Source of the DNA: Bacteroides sp.
GTDB lineage: Bacteria; Bacteroidota; Bacteroidia; Bacteroidales; Bacteroidaceae
NCBI GenBank assembly: GCA_021202275.1
Contig: JAJQDI010000018.1
Span: 1 to 64,000, forward strand
Reading direction: 5' to 3'
Length of the DNA: 64,000 nt
The position numbers and the translations under genes are program-made. Shown here piece after piece: positions 27,247-36,147 of the stretch; the stretch's first letter is position 1; every line of letters begins with the position of its first letter. The notes beneath the pieces are model-generated. The model saw only the letters and a program-made list of their open reading frames with translations, was not told where the DNA came from and did no database searches.

Positions 27247-27585
27247 TCAGACGTGATCTTCGAACCAGTTAATCCGATACTCCTGAAAAGGGAAGCCTTC
27301 TACTTTTCCTATTACTTTGAGATGGATTTGTTGATATTCGACAGTGACATCAAGAATATGACCAGGAAGAAATCCGGCGTTATACATCCATTTTCCTTGT
27401 ACATAGAGTTTAGGCAGAGTAATCTGCTTCTTACGCTCTTTATCAAAAGAACTTTTTCCCTTGCAGATGGTAAGGTGTCGTGCAGGGAATTGCAGTGCGG
27501 GGTTGGAAACTTGGGGTTGGGGAATGGTAGCAACGCAGGGGTTGCTGGTGTGTTCCTCGACTGGAAATTTCTCGAAGTTTGGCAT
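27247..27585 (-). CDS. SymE-like protein (AbrB-fold toxin family)
   Basis: 112 residues. The C-terminal half has LPKLYVQGKWMYNAGFLPGH followed by ILDVTVEYQQIHLKVI, the SymE signature (RLxGKWLxxAGFxxGxxVxV), an AbrB-like fold. SymE of E. coli is an SOS-induced RNA-cleaving toxin controlled by an antisense RNA. The N-terminal half (HTSNPCVATIPQPQVSNP) is variable and shared with the truncated copy at 29394-29531. A -7 promoter (27754-27761) and a conserved structured leader (27617-27687) lie upstream. Confidence 0.7.
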   Translation of the reverse strand: MPNFEKFPVEEHTSNPCVATIPQPQVSNPALQFPARHLTICKGKSSFDKERKKQITLPKLYVQGKWMYNAGFLPGHILDVTVEYQQIHLKVIGKVEGFPFQEYRINWFEDHV

Positions 27586-27616
27586 AATTAAAAAAATTAA
27601 ATGGATTTATAAAAGA

Positions 27617-27687
27617 AGGCAGGTCTCGCCAAACTTCAAACATACGAATATGCTCCAGTCTCGGGACTTACACCCGTAAGCCTGCCT
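27617..27687 (-). promoter_or_regulatory. conserved structured leader of SymE-like gene, copy 1
   Basis: AGGCAGG (27617-27623) pairs with CCTGCCT (27681-27687). Between them are GTCTCGCC, and near the other end GTCTCGGGACTTACACCCGT. The same two conserved blocks flank a variable loop at 29564-29647 and 56787-56862. On the minus strand it is a 5' leader lying between promoter and start. Confidence 0.75.
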
Positions 27688-27753
27688 CTGTACTTATAAA
27701 TTCGACTTTTGCTAATCTAATAATCATATCGTAAATTTTGAAATTTGGCACTG

Positions 27754-27761
27754 CAAAGATA
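27754..27761 (-). promoter_or_regulatory. -7 element of SymE-like gene
   Basis: Minus strand reads TATCTTTG; transcription from here would include the conserved structured leader. The third SymE-like locus has the same box at 56931-56938. Confidence 0.55.
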
Positions 27762-27763
27762 AG

Positions 27764-27809
27764 AAGAAGTTTTGAAATAAGAAAGGAAGGTAAAGAAATA
27801 AATGACAGG
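27764..27809 (+). pseudogene. remnant of a third ParE-type toxin 3' end
   Basis: This 46-base stretch closely matches 29266-29309, which encodes the last residues of the second ParE toxin (RRSFEKEKQVKK and stop). Here it follows no toxin gene, so it is a leftover of a further module copy. Confidence 0.55.
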
Positions 27810-27873
27810 GGGTTGTTAAAGATTACATGTTATACAAAACAGATTTTTATTCGGATATCTCTCTCAAATGATT

Positions 27874-27881
27874 TATCTTTG
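27874..27881 (+). promoter_or_regulatory. -7 element of first toxin-antitoxin module
   Basis: TATCTTTG, 41 bases upstream of the antitoxin start at 27922. Confidence 0.55.
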
Positions 27882-27921
27882 TATCAACCCAAATATCCAA
27901 ACTTAATAAAAGAGAAATCTA

Positions 27922-28278
27922 ATGAAAGAAAAGAAATATAAGGAACTTCCCGAGCAGGAACCGATGATGGTGGGTGAACCTGCGGTGGCATATACTCCCA
28001 CTTCCCAAAAATACCTTACCGTTTCTGATGAAGAGAACACCAAAAAATCTCTGCTCGAACGTAAAGCAGAGTTTATCCGTGCGGTGTTGAATGATATGGA
28101 CGAAGAGACGTTTGATGCGCTGGAAATGGATTACCTTTTTCTACATACAAAGGGAGAAGGATTTCCTTGCAGATATTCAGTTGAGGAATTAAAAGAACGT
28201 GTCAGAGAGGCTACATGTCAAATTAAAAATGGTGAGTTTATCGCTCATGAAGATCTGGATAAATATATTCTGGAATGA
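27922..28278 (+). CDS. antitoxin of ParE-type module, copy 1
   Basis: 118 residues, acidic, no membrane segment. It opens with MKEKKYKELPEQEPMMV and has LLERKAEFIRAVLNDMDEET in the middle. It overlaps the ParE-like toxin gene by four bases, the usual antitoxin-first order. I do not see a classical RHH or MetJ motif, so the antitoxin call rests on gene order, size and the exact duplication of the pair downstream. Confidence 0.65.
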   Translation: MKEKKYKELPEQEPMMVGEPAVAYTPTSQKYLTVSDEENTKKSLLERKAEFIRAVLNDMDEETFDALEMDYLFLHTKGEGFPCRYSVEELKERVREATCQIKNGEFIAHEDLDKYILE

Positions 28279-28586
28279 AAAAGATTGTCTGGTCGCGCCC
28301 TGCCATTAGGGGTTTAAAGAATATTCATTCCTATTATCTGACTAAGAATGAAAAATATGCAGATCGATTATATCGGCAAATATATAAAGAAGTTCATTTG
28401 CTTGCTGATTTTCCTTTCCTTGCTCCTGTGGAGTCTTTGCTTTCAGGAGAATCCGAGACGTATCGTTCATTAGTAGTAGAAAAGAATTTTAAAGTAATCT
28501 ACTATATAGAGGATGAAGTGATAAATATTGTCGAAATCTGGGATTGTCGGCAAGACCCCGACAGACTGAAAGAAAGTATAAAATGA
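28275..28586 (+). CDS. RelE/ParE-family toxin, copy 1
   Basis: 103 residues with the ParE/RelE fold pattern: MKKIVWSRPAIRGLKNIHSY, then YADRLYRQIYKEV, LAPVESLL, YRSLVVEKNFKVIYYIE and IVEIWDCRQDP at the C-terminus. ParE-type toxins poison DNA gyrase, RelE-type ones cleave mRNA at the ribosome; the sequence does not decide which. Partner of the preceding antitoxin. Confidence 0.8.
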   Translation: MKKIVWSRPAIRGLKNIHSYYLTKNEKYADRLYRQIYKEVHLLADFPFLAPVESLLSGESETYRSLVVEKNFKVIYYIEDEVINIVEIWDCRQDPDRLKESIK

Positions 28587-28615
28587 ACATCCAAACTTTA
28601 TAAAAGAGAAATCTA

Positions 28616-28972
28616 ATGAAGGAAAAGAAATACGATGAACTTCCCGAGCAGGAGCCAATGATGGTGAATGAGCCTGCGGTAGCATATGCCCGAACACAAA
28701 AAAATCATCTTGCTGTTTCTGAGGAAGAGAACAGCAAAAAATCCCTGCTCGAACGCAAAGCAGAGTTTATCCGTGCAGTGTTGGACGATATGGACGAAGA
28801 GACGTTTACTGCTCTTGAATCGGAATACTATCTGACCTATTCGAAAGGGGAAGAATTTCCCTGTCAGTTTACTGTAGAAGAATTGAAACAACAGATTAGA
28901 CAATCCGAAAAGGAGATTGATAATGGCGATTATATTGCCCATGAAGATTTGGAAAAGTATATTCTCGGATGA
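28616..28972 (+). CDS. antitoxin of ParE-type module, copy 2
   Basis: 118 residues, very similar to copy 1 (MKEKKYDELPEQEPMMV, LLERKAEFIRAVLDDMDEET) and of identical length. The 5' leader (AAAAGAGAAATCTA before the ATG) is also duplicated, so the whole module including its leader was copied in tandem. The C-terminal third differs more, which may set toxin specificity. Confidence 0.65.
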   Translation: MKEKKYDELPEQEPMMVNEPAVAYARTQKNHLAVSEEENSKKSLLERKAEFIRAVLDDMDEETFTALESEYYLTYSKGEEFPCQFTVEELKQQIRQSEKEIDNGDYIAHEDLEKYILG

Positions 28973-29301
28973 GAAAAATAGTCTGGTCACGAACAGCAAG
29001 CAGCCATTTGCAAAGAATCTGTCATTTCTATGCAGAGAAAGACAAAAGGTATGCAAAGAGATTGTATGACGATATATATGTGGAAGTAGAACGTTTAATA
29101 GAGTTTCCTCAACTTGCTTCTATTGAACCGTTGCTTGCGGAAGAACAGAAAACCTATCGTTCTCTGGTGATAAAGAAGTATTTCAAGGTCATTTATTCTT
29201 TAGATAATAAACAGGTGAGAATTGTTGCTGTATGGGATTGCCGGCAGAATCCTGACTATTTAAGGAGAAGTTTTGAAAAAGAAAAGCAGGTAAAGAAATA
29301 A
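28969..29301 (+). CDS. RelE/ParE-family toxin, copy 2
   Basis: 110 residues, same fold as copy 1 (MRKIVWSRTASSHLQRICHF, YAKRLYDDIYVEVERL, YRSLVIKKYFKVIYSLD, IVAVWDCRQNP) with a seven-residue longer tail. It overlaps its antitoxin by four bases. Divergence from copy 1 is greatest in the N-terminal helix, the part that usually contacts the antitoxin. Confidence 0.8.
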   Translation: MRKIVWSRTASSHLQRICHFYAEKDKRYAKRLYDDIYVEVERLIEFPQLASIEPLLAEEQKTYRSLVIKKYFKVIYSLDNKQVRIVAVWDCRQNPDYLRRSFEKEKQVKK

Positions 29302-29317
29302 ATGATAGGGGATTAAT

Positions 29318-29392
29318 GTAGAGACGCATATTTGCGTCTTCGATATTTTAAATAGCGTATAAACAAAATGAGACGCAAATATGCGTCTCTAT
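29318..29392. repeat. palindromic repeat family B, copy 3
   Basis: GTAGAGACGCATATTTGCGT (from 29318) and the inverse ending ATGCGTCTCTATA (29392). It ends two bases before the stop of the truncated SymE-like copy and lies 16 bases after toxin copy 2. Confidence 0.8.
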
Positions 29393-29393
29393 A

Positions 29394-29531
29394 TCAAATA
29401 AAACTTCTTCCCTTGCAGATAGTCAGGTAACGCAGGGGGAATTGCGGGACAGGGGTTAAAATTTGGGATTGGGAACTGTTAGCAACGCAGGGGTTGCTGT
29501 TGACTTTTGATTCATTTTTAACGTACGGCAT
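29394..29531 (-). pseudogene. truncated SymE-like gene
   Basis: 45 codons (MPYVKNESKVNSNPCVANSS onward) matching the N-terminal half of the SymE-like protein at 27247 through LTICKGRSF, then a TGA exactly where repeat family B copy 3 begins. The whole SymE core domain is missing. The conserved structured leader is still present upstream at 29564-29647. The repeat insertion or an associated deletion probably truncated it. Confidence 0.65.
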
Positions 29532-29563
29532 ACTTTAAAAAGATTAAATGGATTAATAAAAGA

Positions 29564-29647
29564 AGGCAGGTCTCGCCAAACAATTATTTAAACCATAACA
29601 AGTTATGGAGCCACAACATCTCGGGACTCGCACCCGTAAGCCTGCCT
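29564..29647 (-). promoter_or_regulatory. conserved structured leader of SymE-like gene, copy 2
   Basis: AGGCAGG (29564-29570) with CCTGCCT (29641-29647), and the same inner blocks GTCTCGCC and TCTCGGGACTCGCACCCGT. It precedes the truncated SymE-like gene. Confidence 0.7.
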
Positions 29648-29693
29648 CTGTTTCTTTAATGGATAAATATACCATAGTAAAATATGTATTAAA

Positions 29694-29894
29694 ATGGAGG
29701 CTACTATCTACATCAAGCAAAGTTACAAAGCTCCTGTCTACTTTTCCCGATATGGTAAAGACCTCCATTACGTATGTTACCCCAAAAACAAACAAACCAC
29801 CTGGTATTTCTTTTCCACTTATCATCCTGACAGCGACACATATTACATCTGCTATATCACCAACAACCACATAGCAGGTCATTTGCTCGAATAA
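29694..29894 (+). CDS. conserved small hypothetical protein (66 aa)
   Basis: 66 residues, aromatic-rich (APVYFSRYGKDLHYVCYPKN, then YHPDSDTYYICYITNN and AGHLLE). No recognised family. It is likely real because the last 20 codons recur as a degenerate copy at 46669-46731 (HFIRYITNNHVAGHLLK). It sits directly beside the SymE leader here. Confidence 0.5.
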   Translation: MEATIYIKQSYKAPVYFSRYGKDLHYVCYPKNKQTTWYFFSTYHPDSDTYYICYITNNHIAGHLLE

Positions 29895-29920
29895 TCTGGA
29901 CCTCCATTCTTTGTTCGGCA

Positions 29921-29945
29921 GTTCGGCGTAGCTTGCAGCTACGCC
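29921..29945. repeat. palindromic repeat family A, partial copy
   Basis: GTTCGGCGTAGCTTGCAGCT followed by ACGCC; left-hand hairpin only. The full family member is about 110 bp (for example 34671-34781). Confidence 0.7.
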
Positions 29946-30170
29946 TCAATATTCGCAACAGCGGATAGTTCCGCACAGGCAAAGAGGAGATCGAGATCAT
30001 CTCACAAGACGACAAAAGTTAAATAGGATAGGTTTATTGTCAAAATCGTGTATTCATAACTCCATAGCAAGAAAATATAAGATAGCAAAAATAAAAATTA
30101 AACTTTTGTTTTTATCTTTACGCTTTGCTACTCATTTTATAAAACCAGTATACTTATAAATGACCCCACT

Positions 30171-33068
30171 ATGAAGGAAAATAACAATCTACTATCTGAA
30201 ACAGCAGCAGCCCTATATTTAGGTATAACTAAAGAATTACTGTATGCTTATGTAAATAATGCTCCTAAAAAAAATAAAGGAGAAGATAGAAAATTAAAAA
30301 CAATTGTAATAGATGGGGAAAATTATTTTGATAAAGAAGAGTTAGATCGTTTTGATTTTTATTTAAAAGAGCCCTGGTCAGACAGTGCCTCCTCACGTCC
30401 TCCGCTTCCTGATTATATAAAAGCATATCTTCAGATCGAATCGGGAGGAAAATGTCCGATCTCTGAAAAAGGGGCTCCACTGGAAAATGCCCATATCATT
30501 CCTTATCATGAATCATTAAATCACCATCATCATAATATAATAAGAATATCTCAGGAGATACATACGAAAGTTGATAAGGGAATCATCCCCAGAAAGGTGC
30601 TTAAACTGGCCAAAGAAAAGCTGATAGAAAAACTCAAAATGTCTAATAGCCCCCAAAAGGAATATGCAGCATTCAGAGTACCGGGTCAACATCCTTTACA
30701 CATTCCACGTTTAAAGGAAGCATCCGAATTGGCTAAAATAATGAGTGAAAATCAACTGGTTGTTATTGAAGGCATGGGAGGAATAGGTAAAACTCAATTA
30801 TTGATTTATACCATCACCCATGTTGAATATTACAATCCTATTATTTGGATGGATATGGAATCCATAGAAAGTTTTTCTGATTTTCTGATTTTGTTCAACC
30901 AATCCATTGCACCCTATGTATCTCCTGCTGATTCCAATATTGCTTTTGAGGCTTTAAGAGACAAACAGCTCACTTTTGTTTTTGATAGTCTGGAAAAATT
31001 ATTAGTTGAAGAGAGAGATGAAATAGAAGATTTTATTATTGAGTTATTGTCCAAAACTCAACAAATTCAGCTTCTTATTACAAGCCAAATGGACTTGTCT
31101 CTATTAGATTACACTAAAAAGATATTTAAATTAAATGGACTGGGTACGGAAGAGAGCCAGGATTTAATAACAGAACTGCTGAATGGAGAAATGGAAGTAT
31201 CAGCCGGGGATAGGAATTGGATAATAGATTTTTGCAATGGTCATCCTTTATCCATAAAATTAACCGTTACTTTAATAAAGTTTTATAAATCGTCGCAACG
31301 TGTCATTCAATTACTTACAAATAACGAACCTTTAAAGCATCCTACCCGGAACAGGCACAATAAGCAAACTTCTTTATCAGTATGTTTGAGCACTATTTAT
31401 GATATCCTGAATGAAGAGCAAAAAGATATTTTGCATTTTCTTAAATTCTTTCCCATAGGTGTGAATCCCCAATGGATAGAAGAGAAATTTCAGTCTGATT
31501 CCTTCCATAAAAATATGGCAGAGCTTCAACACTTCTTTTTTATCGAACAAGTAAAGGATTTCCTTTATTTGGAACGGCATGTTATTCCTAATCCGATACG
31601 CCCTTTTCTGAGAGAGAAAATAAAGGAAAAAAATTCTTTGGCAGAAATAGAATCCGAGAAAGAAGCTATGGTCATGGTCATGGCCGAAGCAGCATTTATC
31701 AATTCACATTATATTCAATCCGGCACTTCAAATGATTTAGCTTATGGGACAGACCGCATTATAAATGAAATGCCCAATTTATTATTCATCCTACATACAG
31801 CGCAGCAAAGAGCCCGCCCTGATCACTCACAAAATCCGGAACTTAAGGAGCAATATTTGGAAATCATCGCTATCATAGCCAACTCCTTAGGAAAATGCTG
31901 TTTTACAAGAGGATTATATAAAGAAGGAGTTTTATTTGCTAAAGCCGGTATTGATGCATATCGCAAATTACAAAATTATTCTGCGGCAGCATTACAATAT
32001 ATGTATTTAGCTCTATTGCAATCGAGAATGTTTCATCCGGATGCTCTTGAGGAAACCATAAATGAACTGGAAAATCTTATAGAATTAGATGATCATTATA
32101 TGATTGAAGTCTATACATATTGGACAGAAGGCTTGCTTCATTTTGATAGAAAAAGATATCTTGATTCAAGAAGTTGTTACCAGGAAGCCGTTGAGATATT
32201 AGAGGAACAGATGGAAATGGATAAACAATCCTCTTTAGATGAAGAAGAAAGTATAATAGATAGAGGCAATTTAATATTGCTAAAAATGGAAATCGCCAAA
32301 ACATATGAGTTTCAGAAACAATATTCAAAGGCTGTACCTATTTATAAAAATCTGATGGATCATTTACCCGAAAATTTCCCTCCGGATAATAAAGGTAGTA
32401 TGTATCATCACTATGCATATTGTTTATGCAAAACAAATAAAATCCAGGAAGGAGTTGCCTATTACTATGAAGCTATTGACTACTTTAGCAAAACGGGGCA
32501 ATTTGAATATACAGGCAATTCAATTGCTGATTTAGCAGAATTCCTGGAAAACTCTACCGAAATCATCAATCATCCGGTTATGAATGAAGAGTTATTCTAC
32601 GCTGCTCTCAAAAGCATTACTAACCAGCTCATTTATTTACCTGATTTTAATAAAGGTGATTACGTAAATAATAAAGCCGTTCCCTATGAACTTTTAGGAA
32701 AAATGATTTCAATCGTAAAAGCAGTTAGCTTTTCGCCCCACAGTCTTATCCTGAATGAATGGGTCGAAGATTTATTTGAGAATTTCCCGCTTGAGAATTC
32801 AAAACCGGAGATTTTCACGGCTATTGTAAACTTAGCGCATTGCATAGGAGGGGTACACGAATGGAAGTATGATCAGGAAACTGTTGCAATAATGACGAAA
32901 TCCATCCTACAGGATTGCCTGATTATAAATGCAGGGCCTGATTATAAAAGCAAGACAAGAATATTCTATTGGTTGGCTCAGTGGATGAAATTTACCGGAT
33001 TACAACCGAATGCTACGGCAAAAACGTTATGGAATCAGGGAATGGGATATTTCAGGCAATATATGTAA
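30171..33068 (+). CDS. STAND NTPase with N-terminal HTH and HNH domains and TPR-like C-terminus
   Basis: 965 residues. Residues 1-60 look like an excisionase-type winged HTH. Residues about 92-140 resemble an HNH nuclease (GGKCPISEKG, then ENAHIIPYHESL and EIHTKVDKG). Residues 195-310 are a STAND/NB-ARC ATPase: P-loop GMGGIGKT at 201-208, Walker B TFVFDSLEKLL near 268-278 and LLITSQ as sensor. The C-terminal 500 residues are helical repeats (TPR-like; YLDSRSCYQEAVEILEEQM). This matches the Avs/NLR logic: a C-terminal sensor recognises a phage protein, the ATPase oligomerises and the nuclease acts. HTH plus HNH as effector is not a combination I know from named Avs types. A promoter-like TATCTTTA lies at 30113-30120. 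Confidence 0.75.
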   Translation: MKENNNLLSETAAALYLGITKELLYAYVNNAPKKNKGEDRKLKTIVIDGENYFDKEELDRFDFYLKEPWSDSASSRPPLPDYIKAYLQIESGGKCPISEKGAPLENAHIIPYHESLNHHHHNIIRISQEIHTKVDKGIIPRKVLKLAKEKLIEKLKMSNSPQKEYAAFRVPGQHPLHIPRLKEASELAKIMSENQLVVIEGMGGIGKTQLLIYTITHVEYYNPIIWMDMESIESFSDFLILFNQSIAPYVSPADSNIAFEALRDKQLTFVFDSLEKLLVEERDEIEDFIIELLSKTQQIQLLITSQMDLSLLDYTKKIFKLNGLGTEESQDLITELLNGEMEVSAGDRNWIIDFCNGHPLSIKLTVTLIKFYKSSQRVIQLLTNNEPLKHPTRNRHNKQTSLSVCLSTIYDILNEEQKDILHFLKFFPIGVNPQWIEEKFQSDSFHKNMAELQHFFFIEQVKDFLYLERHVIPNPIRPFLREKIKEKNSLAEIESEKEAMVMVMAEAAFINSHYIQSGTSNDLAYGTDRIINEMPNLLFILHTAQQRARPDHSQNPELKEQYLEIIAIIANSLGKCCFTRGLYKEGVLFAKAGIDAYRKLQNYSAAALQYMYLALLQSRMFHPDALEETINELENLIELDDHYMIEVYTYWTEGLLHFDRKRYLDSRSCYQEAVEILEEQMEMDKQSSLDEEESIIDRGNLILLKMEIAKTYEFQKQYSKAVPIYKNLMDHLPENFPPDNKGSMYHHYAYCLCKTNKIQEGVAYYYEAIDYFSKTGQFEYTGNSIADLAEFLENSTEIINHPVMNEELFYAALKSITNQLIYLPDFNKGDYVNNKAVPYELLGKMISIVKAVSFSPHSLILNEWVEDLFENFPLENSKPEIFTAIVNLAHCIGGVHEWKYDQETVAIMTKSILQDCLIINAGPDYKSKTRIFYWLAQWMKFTGLQPNATAKTLWNQGMGYFRQYM

Positions 33069-33169
33069 TTCATTAGTGGATAGTGGAGATTTAGATAAAT
33101 AATAAGTATGAATAAGGATGTTTGTAGAGATCCTGCTTTCCGTCAGGAAAGTGATTTGTTTTTTATTCC

Positions 33170-33177
33170 TATCTTTG
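33170..33177 (+). promoter_or_regulatory. -7 element before the 33235 and 33320 genes
   Basis: TATCTTTG, 65 bases upstream of the small frame at 33235. Confidence 0.45.
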
Positions 33178-33234
33178 CAAAGTAGGTAGAAACAGTGACC
33201 CTGTTCCCTTTATTATATCTAAACCTTTTAAAAC

Positions 33235-33315
33235 ATGAAAGACAAATTAGTAGATCTTCTGTACAAATTAGAAAAACAGTTAACCGTCAAAACAAACGTA
33301 TACCTTAATTTATAA
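33235..33315 (+). CDS. possible 26-residue leader peptide
   Basis: MKDKLVDLLYKLEKQLTVKT and six more residues, ending four bases before the ATG at 33320. It is too short to judge by composition, but its place after a promoter and directly before the next start suggests a leader peptide that couples translation. Confidence 0.3.
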   Translation: MKDKLVDLLYKLEKQLTVKTNVYLNL

Positions 33316-33319
33316 TTGT

Positions 33320-34625
33320 ATGTCAAAAAATCTATTATCCCGTTTATCAGACAATGAGGCCATTAAAGAAATGGTGTGTAAACTATTAAAAGAGTGTAAG
33401 CCTGGATATAATGATTTTCGGGTCGATCGTTCTATTAAAATCCGAATCAATGAAAAGCCTATCACCATTCACTCTGCCGGTGACCTTCTCGTAAAAAATG
33501 CGGATGGATTGAACCTTCTCTATATAAAGATTGCTGTATGGGATACACCCTCCCCTGATGACGATAAAAAACAAGCATTGGCTTATGCCCGCTCTCTGTC
33601 AGAGGGGAATATACCCCCTTTCACCATCCTGATGGACGAAGAGAAAACCCGGATGTATGATACATTCACTGGTGATCAGATGGAAAATAATAGTATTACC
33701 ATCCAACATCCGTATATTCAAAATGGCTTTGAATGTTCCGTGGATATTCCGGAATTACAAGAAGAGGCTCTTACCTATTTTGAGTCTCTTACGCCGGAAA
33801 ACCTGTTTTCTTTTTGTAATGAGCAGTTTGAAAGTAAATCACAATTATTTCATTCCCATTCGGATACCCGGCCATGTGATGATACAGAGATGGGAGAGAT
33901 TGACAAGATATTGAGGGAAGTCGGTCAGGATCCTCTTTCTTTGAATTGGGTCTATACCTATGTAGAAAATATAATTGCTCTACAAATAGATGAGAAGCAG
34001 TTTATTGAGGAACTGGCAGAATTGATCCTTTCCGGGGTCTCCACAGAAGATAATAAGGAAGGGAGAGAGAAAGCAGAATTCTGGATTAAATTACTATTAA
34101 AAATAGATGAGGAGTTTGATACTTCCACTTTTTTTTGATGACACACTGGTATATCAATTTTACGACGGAGAGATTTACCATTGTTTCGAAACCGATTGGT
34201 ATACACTGGATATTTTTATTAAACTCATTTTTGATGAAGATCCCAAAATATCAAAAAATGCACTCGCTACCGCTGTACGTGGCTATCCCTTATTTTTATT
34301 TGAAAATAGGGAGGCTATTCTTTCCTATTACAGCCAATACAACCGACCCGGAGTGGAGAATCTGAAAGAAGAGATCTGCAATAAATATCTGGATGTATTA
34401 CAGGAGCAATATCACGGTGGCCCCTATTGTGGAGGTTGGTTTCCGGAAACTGAAAAAGGGGATGCATATGCAAAAGAGGAATATGAGAAGCAGAAAGAAG
34501 CATGGTGCCCTATCTTAAAAACGTTACCTCCATCATCCCGGCTTTATTGCCGGATTAAAGAGATGCTAAGCGAATTGGCGGAATTTCTAACCGAAGAAGA
34601 TAAAGATCTGCGGATGCTTCCTTAA
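33320..34625 (+). pseudogene. protein of unknown function with a possible HsdR_N-like domain, one frameshift
   Basis: Two frames (33320-34138 and 34107-34625) join at a run of eight T (34129-34136); with seven T the text reads FDTSTFFDDTLVYQFYDG without a break, about 434 residues. The N-terminal part (SAGDLLVKNADGLNLLYIKI, then QALAYARSLSEGNIPPFTIL and RMYDTFTG) resembles the type I restriction HSDR_N/PD-(D/E)xK fold, with Asp in GDLLV and Lys in YIK but without the usual Glu before the Lys. It might therefore bind rather than cut. The C-terminal part has no motif I know. It lies in the defence island next to a STAND protein. Confidence 0.5.
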
Positions 34626-34670
34626 GGAATTATTTGTTTCCCAGGAGATCAGCTAATAATTAGGTCTCTC

Positions 34671-34781
34671 GTTCGGCGTAGCTTATAGCTACGTCGTGGC
34701 TGATGGTGAAGCTCCGGCTTTACATAACAAGAGGCAAAGCCTCAAACAAAACGAACAGCGTAGCCAAAGACTACGCTGAAC
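34671..34781. repeat. palindromic repeat family A, full copy
   Basis: Starts GTTCGGCGTAGC and ends GCTACGCTGAAC-like (GACTACGCTGAAC), inverses of each other. Inside are hairpins GAAGCTCCGGCTT and GAGGCAAAGCCTC. About 111 bp. Confidence 0.8.
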
Positions 34782-34862
34782 CAAGGGAGAGGAAAGTTGT
34801 TTTGTCCCCTTTGTCTAAAATCAATCTATCTAAATATAGATACATCAAACCACTCGACCATC

Positions 34863-34968
34863 GCTCGACGTAGCTTGCAGTTATGTTGCAAACAAAAGTG
34901 AACCTCCGGCTTCACGTAACAGGAGGCAAAGTCTTAAAACAACACCGCAGCTGCAAGCTACGCTGAAC
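34863..34968. repeat. palindromic repeat family A, diverged full copy
   Basis: Starts GCTCGACGTAGCTTGCAG and ends CTGCAAGCTACGCTGAAC; inner GTGAACCTCCGGCTTCAC and AGGAGGCAAAGTCTT. The region 34626-35071 holds only these two copies and no gene. Confidence 0.75.
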
Positions 34969-35071
34969 ATACACTACACTGAACAAGGAGCAAAAAATTG
35001 TCTGAGCGCAGCCAGTTCTTTCACTCACTTTACCACGACTTAACCCTTAAACACATGCTCCCTGTGCCATT

Positions 35072-35992
35072 TCAGCTCTCCTGCGAAGGATAATGTTGGC
35101 TATCCTCAGGTAGTTTTATCTTTTTCCCTGCCAGTTGTTTAAGACCATTCAGACCATTTTTATTTTCTTCGAACCATTCCGAAATAACAACCTTATATTC
35201 CTCATCAATAGTAATAAGCCCCTTATCAAATGCACGATGCAAAGTGGGTGAAAGTGCCAGTCCATTTCCTATGGTATCACTGCTATCTGCATGCCTGAAA
35301 GGAATGATATGACAGGCATCTACCAAAGAAGTTTTATTTCCCAGATAAATTCGCAAACCGGAGATACAACAGGTATAATCATATTTCTCCTTTACCACTT
35401 CTTCAAACTGTTTGTTACGGGCATACCGTTCTACCCGATAGATCTTAGGATCTTTTTTCTTCTCCAGTTCTTTCACCTTATCCCTGTATTGCCTGGCGGT
35501 GCAAGTGAGAATATCTTTTTTAATCTCTTCAACATAAGAGGTTACAGGTTTCTCCGCAGAAAGTGCAAACGGAAAATAAGTCTCAGTAATCAGGAATCTC
35601 AATTTCTCCCTTTGCTCAGAGTCAGAGAATGCCAGAAATAACTCCCGGTCCATTTCCGCATAGTCCAATCCATCACACAACCCTTTTAAAGACATAGGAG
35701 AATGATTTTCCGACATACGAATCTCCCGACCAGGTTTAGTGACCAAACGCCAGAAGCGTTCAGTCCGCATGTGATAAAAAGGATAATGAATCAAAAGTTT
35801 TTCCCGATGAGCCCATTCCCGCCCATTTACTTTGAAGTTTCTGATCAATTCCTCCGTAAGATAGATCTTCTCACTCCTGATCTCCCCTGTTTCCACTCCA
35901 TCCATAATGGTAAGCATCAAAAGCGGCTTATGCGGTGCACCTTTCCTTATATGAAGACTCGTGAGTTCTGTGCTATAATCTTTAAATAACAT
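35072..35992 (-). CDS. HNH endonuclease (restriction type)
   Basis: From the ATG at 35992 (MLFKDYSTELTSLHIRKGAP) the product is 306 residues. The N-terminal half has APHKPLLMLTIMDGVETGEI, a conserved block in this family of HNH proteins. The C-terminal half is an HNH_2-type domain with CCISGLRIY, ACHIIPFRHADSSDTIGNGL and LSPTLHRAFDKGLI. Such proteins act as restriction enzymes, in some cases on modified DNA. A longer frame exists up to 36148, but its first codons come from repeat family A, so I reject it as start. It sits beside the TIR-SIR2 gene on the same strand. Confidence 0.8.
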   Translation of the reverse strand: MLFKDYSTELTSLHIRKGAPHKPLLMLTIMDGVETGEIRSEKIYLTEELIRNFKVNGREWAHREKLLIHYPFYHMRTERFWRLVTKPGREIRMSENHSPMSLKGLCDGLDYAEMDRELFLAFSDSEQREKLRFLITETYFPFALSAEKPVTSYVEEIKKDILTCTARQYRDKVKELEKKKDPKIYRVERYARNKQFEEVVKEKYDYTCCISGLRIYLGNKTSLVDACHIIPFRHADSSDTIGNGLALSPTLHRAFDKGLITIDEEYKVVISEWFEENKNGLNGLKQLAGKKIKLPEDSQHYPSQES

Positions 35993-36118
35993 AGTCGTAC
36001 ATGTTAGGTCAAACAAGAAAGTAGTAAAAGAATTATAAGGTTCTTCCTCCCTAAGAAATACTTTAAAAATCTTCAATAAGAACTGCTTTTCTCCAGCAGA
36101 AAGTTCCTCTAATCTCTC

Positions 36119-36147
36119 GTTCGGCGTAGTGTCCCCGCTACGCCGCA
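36119..36147. repeat. palindromic repeat family A, partial copy
   Basis: GTTCGGCGTAGTGTCCCCGC then TACGCCGC; the left hairpin only. It overlaps the extended but unlikely 5' part of the HNH frame. Confidence 0.65.
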
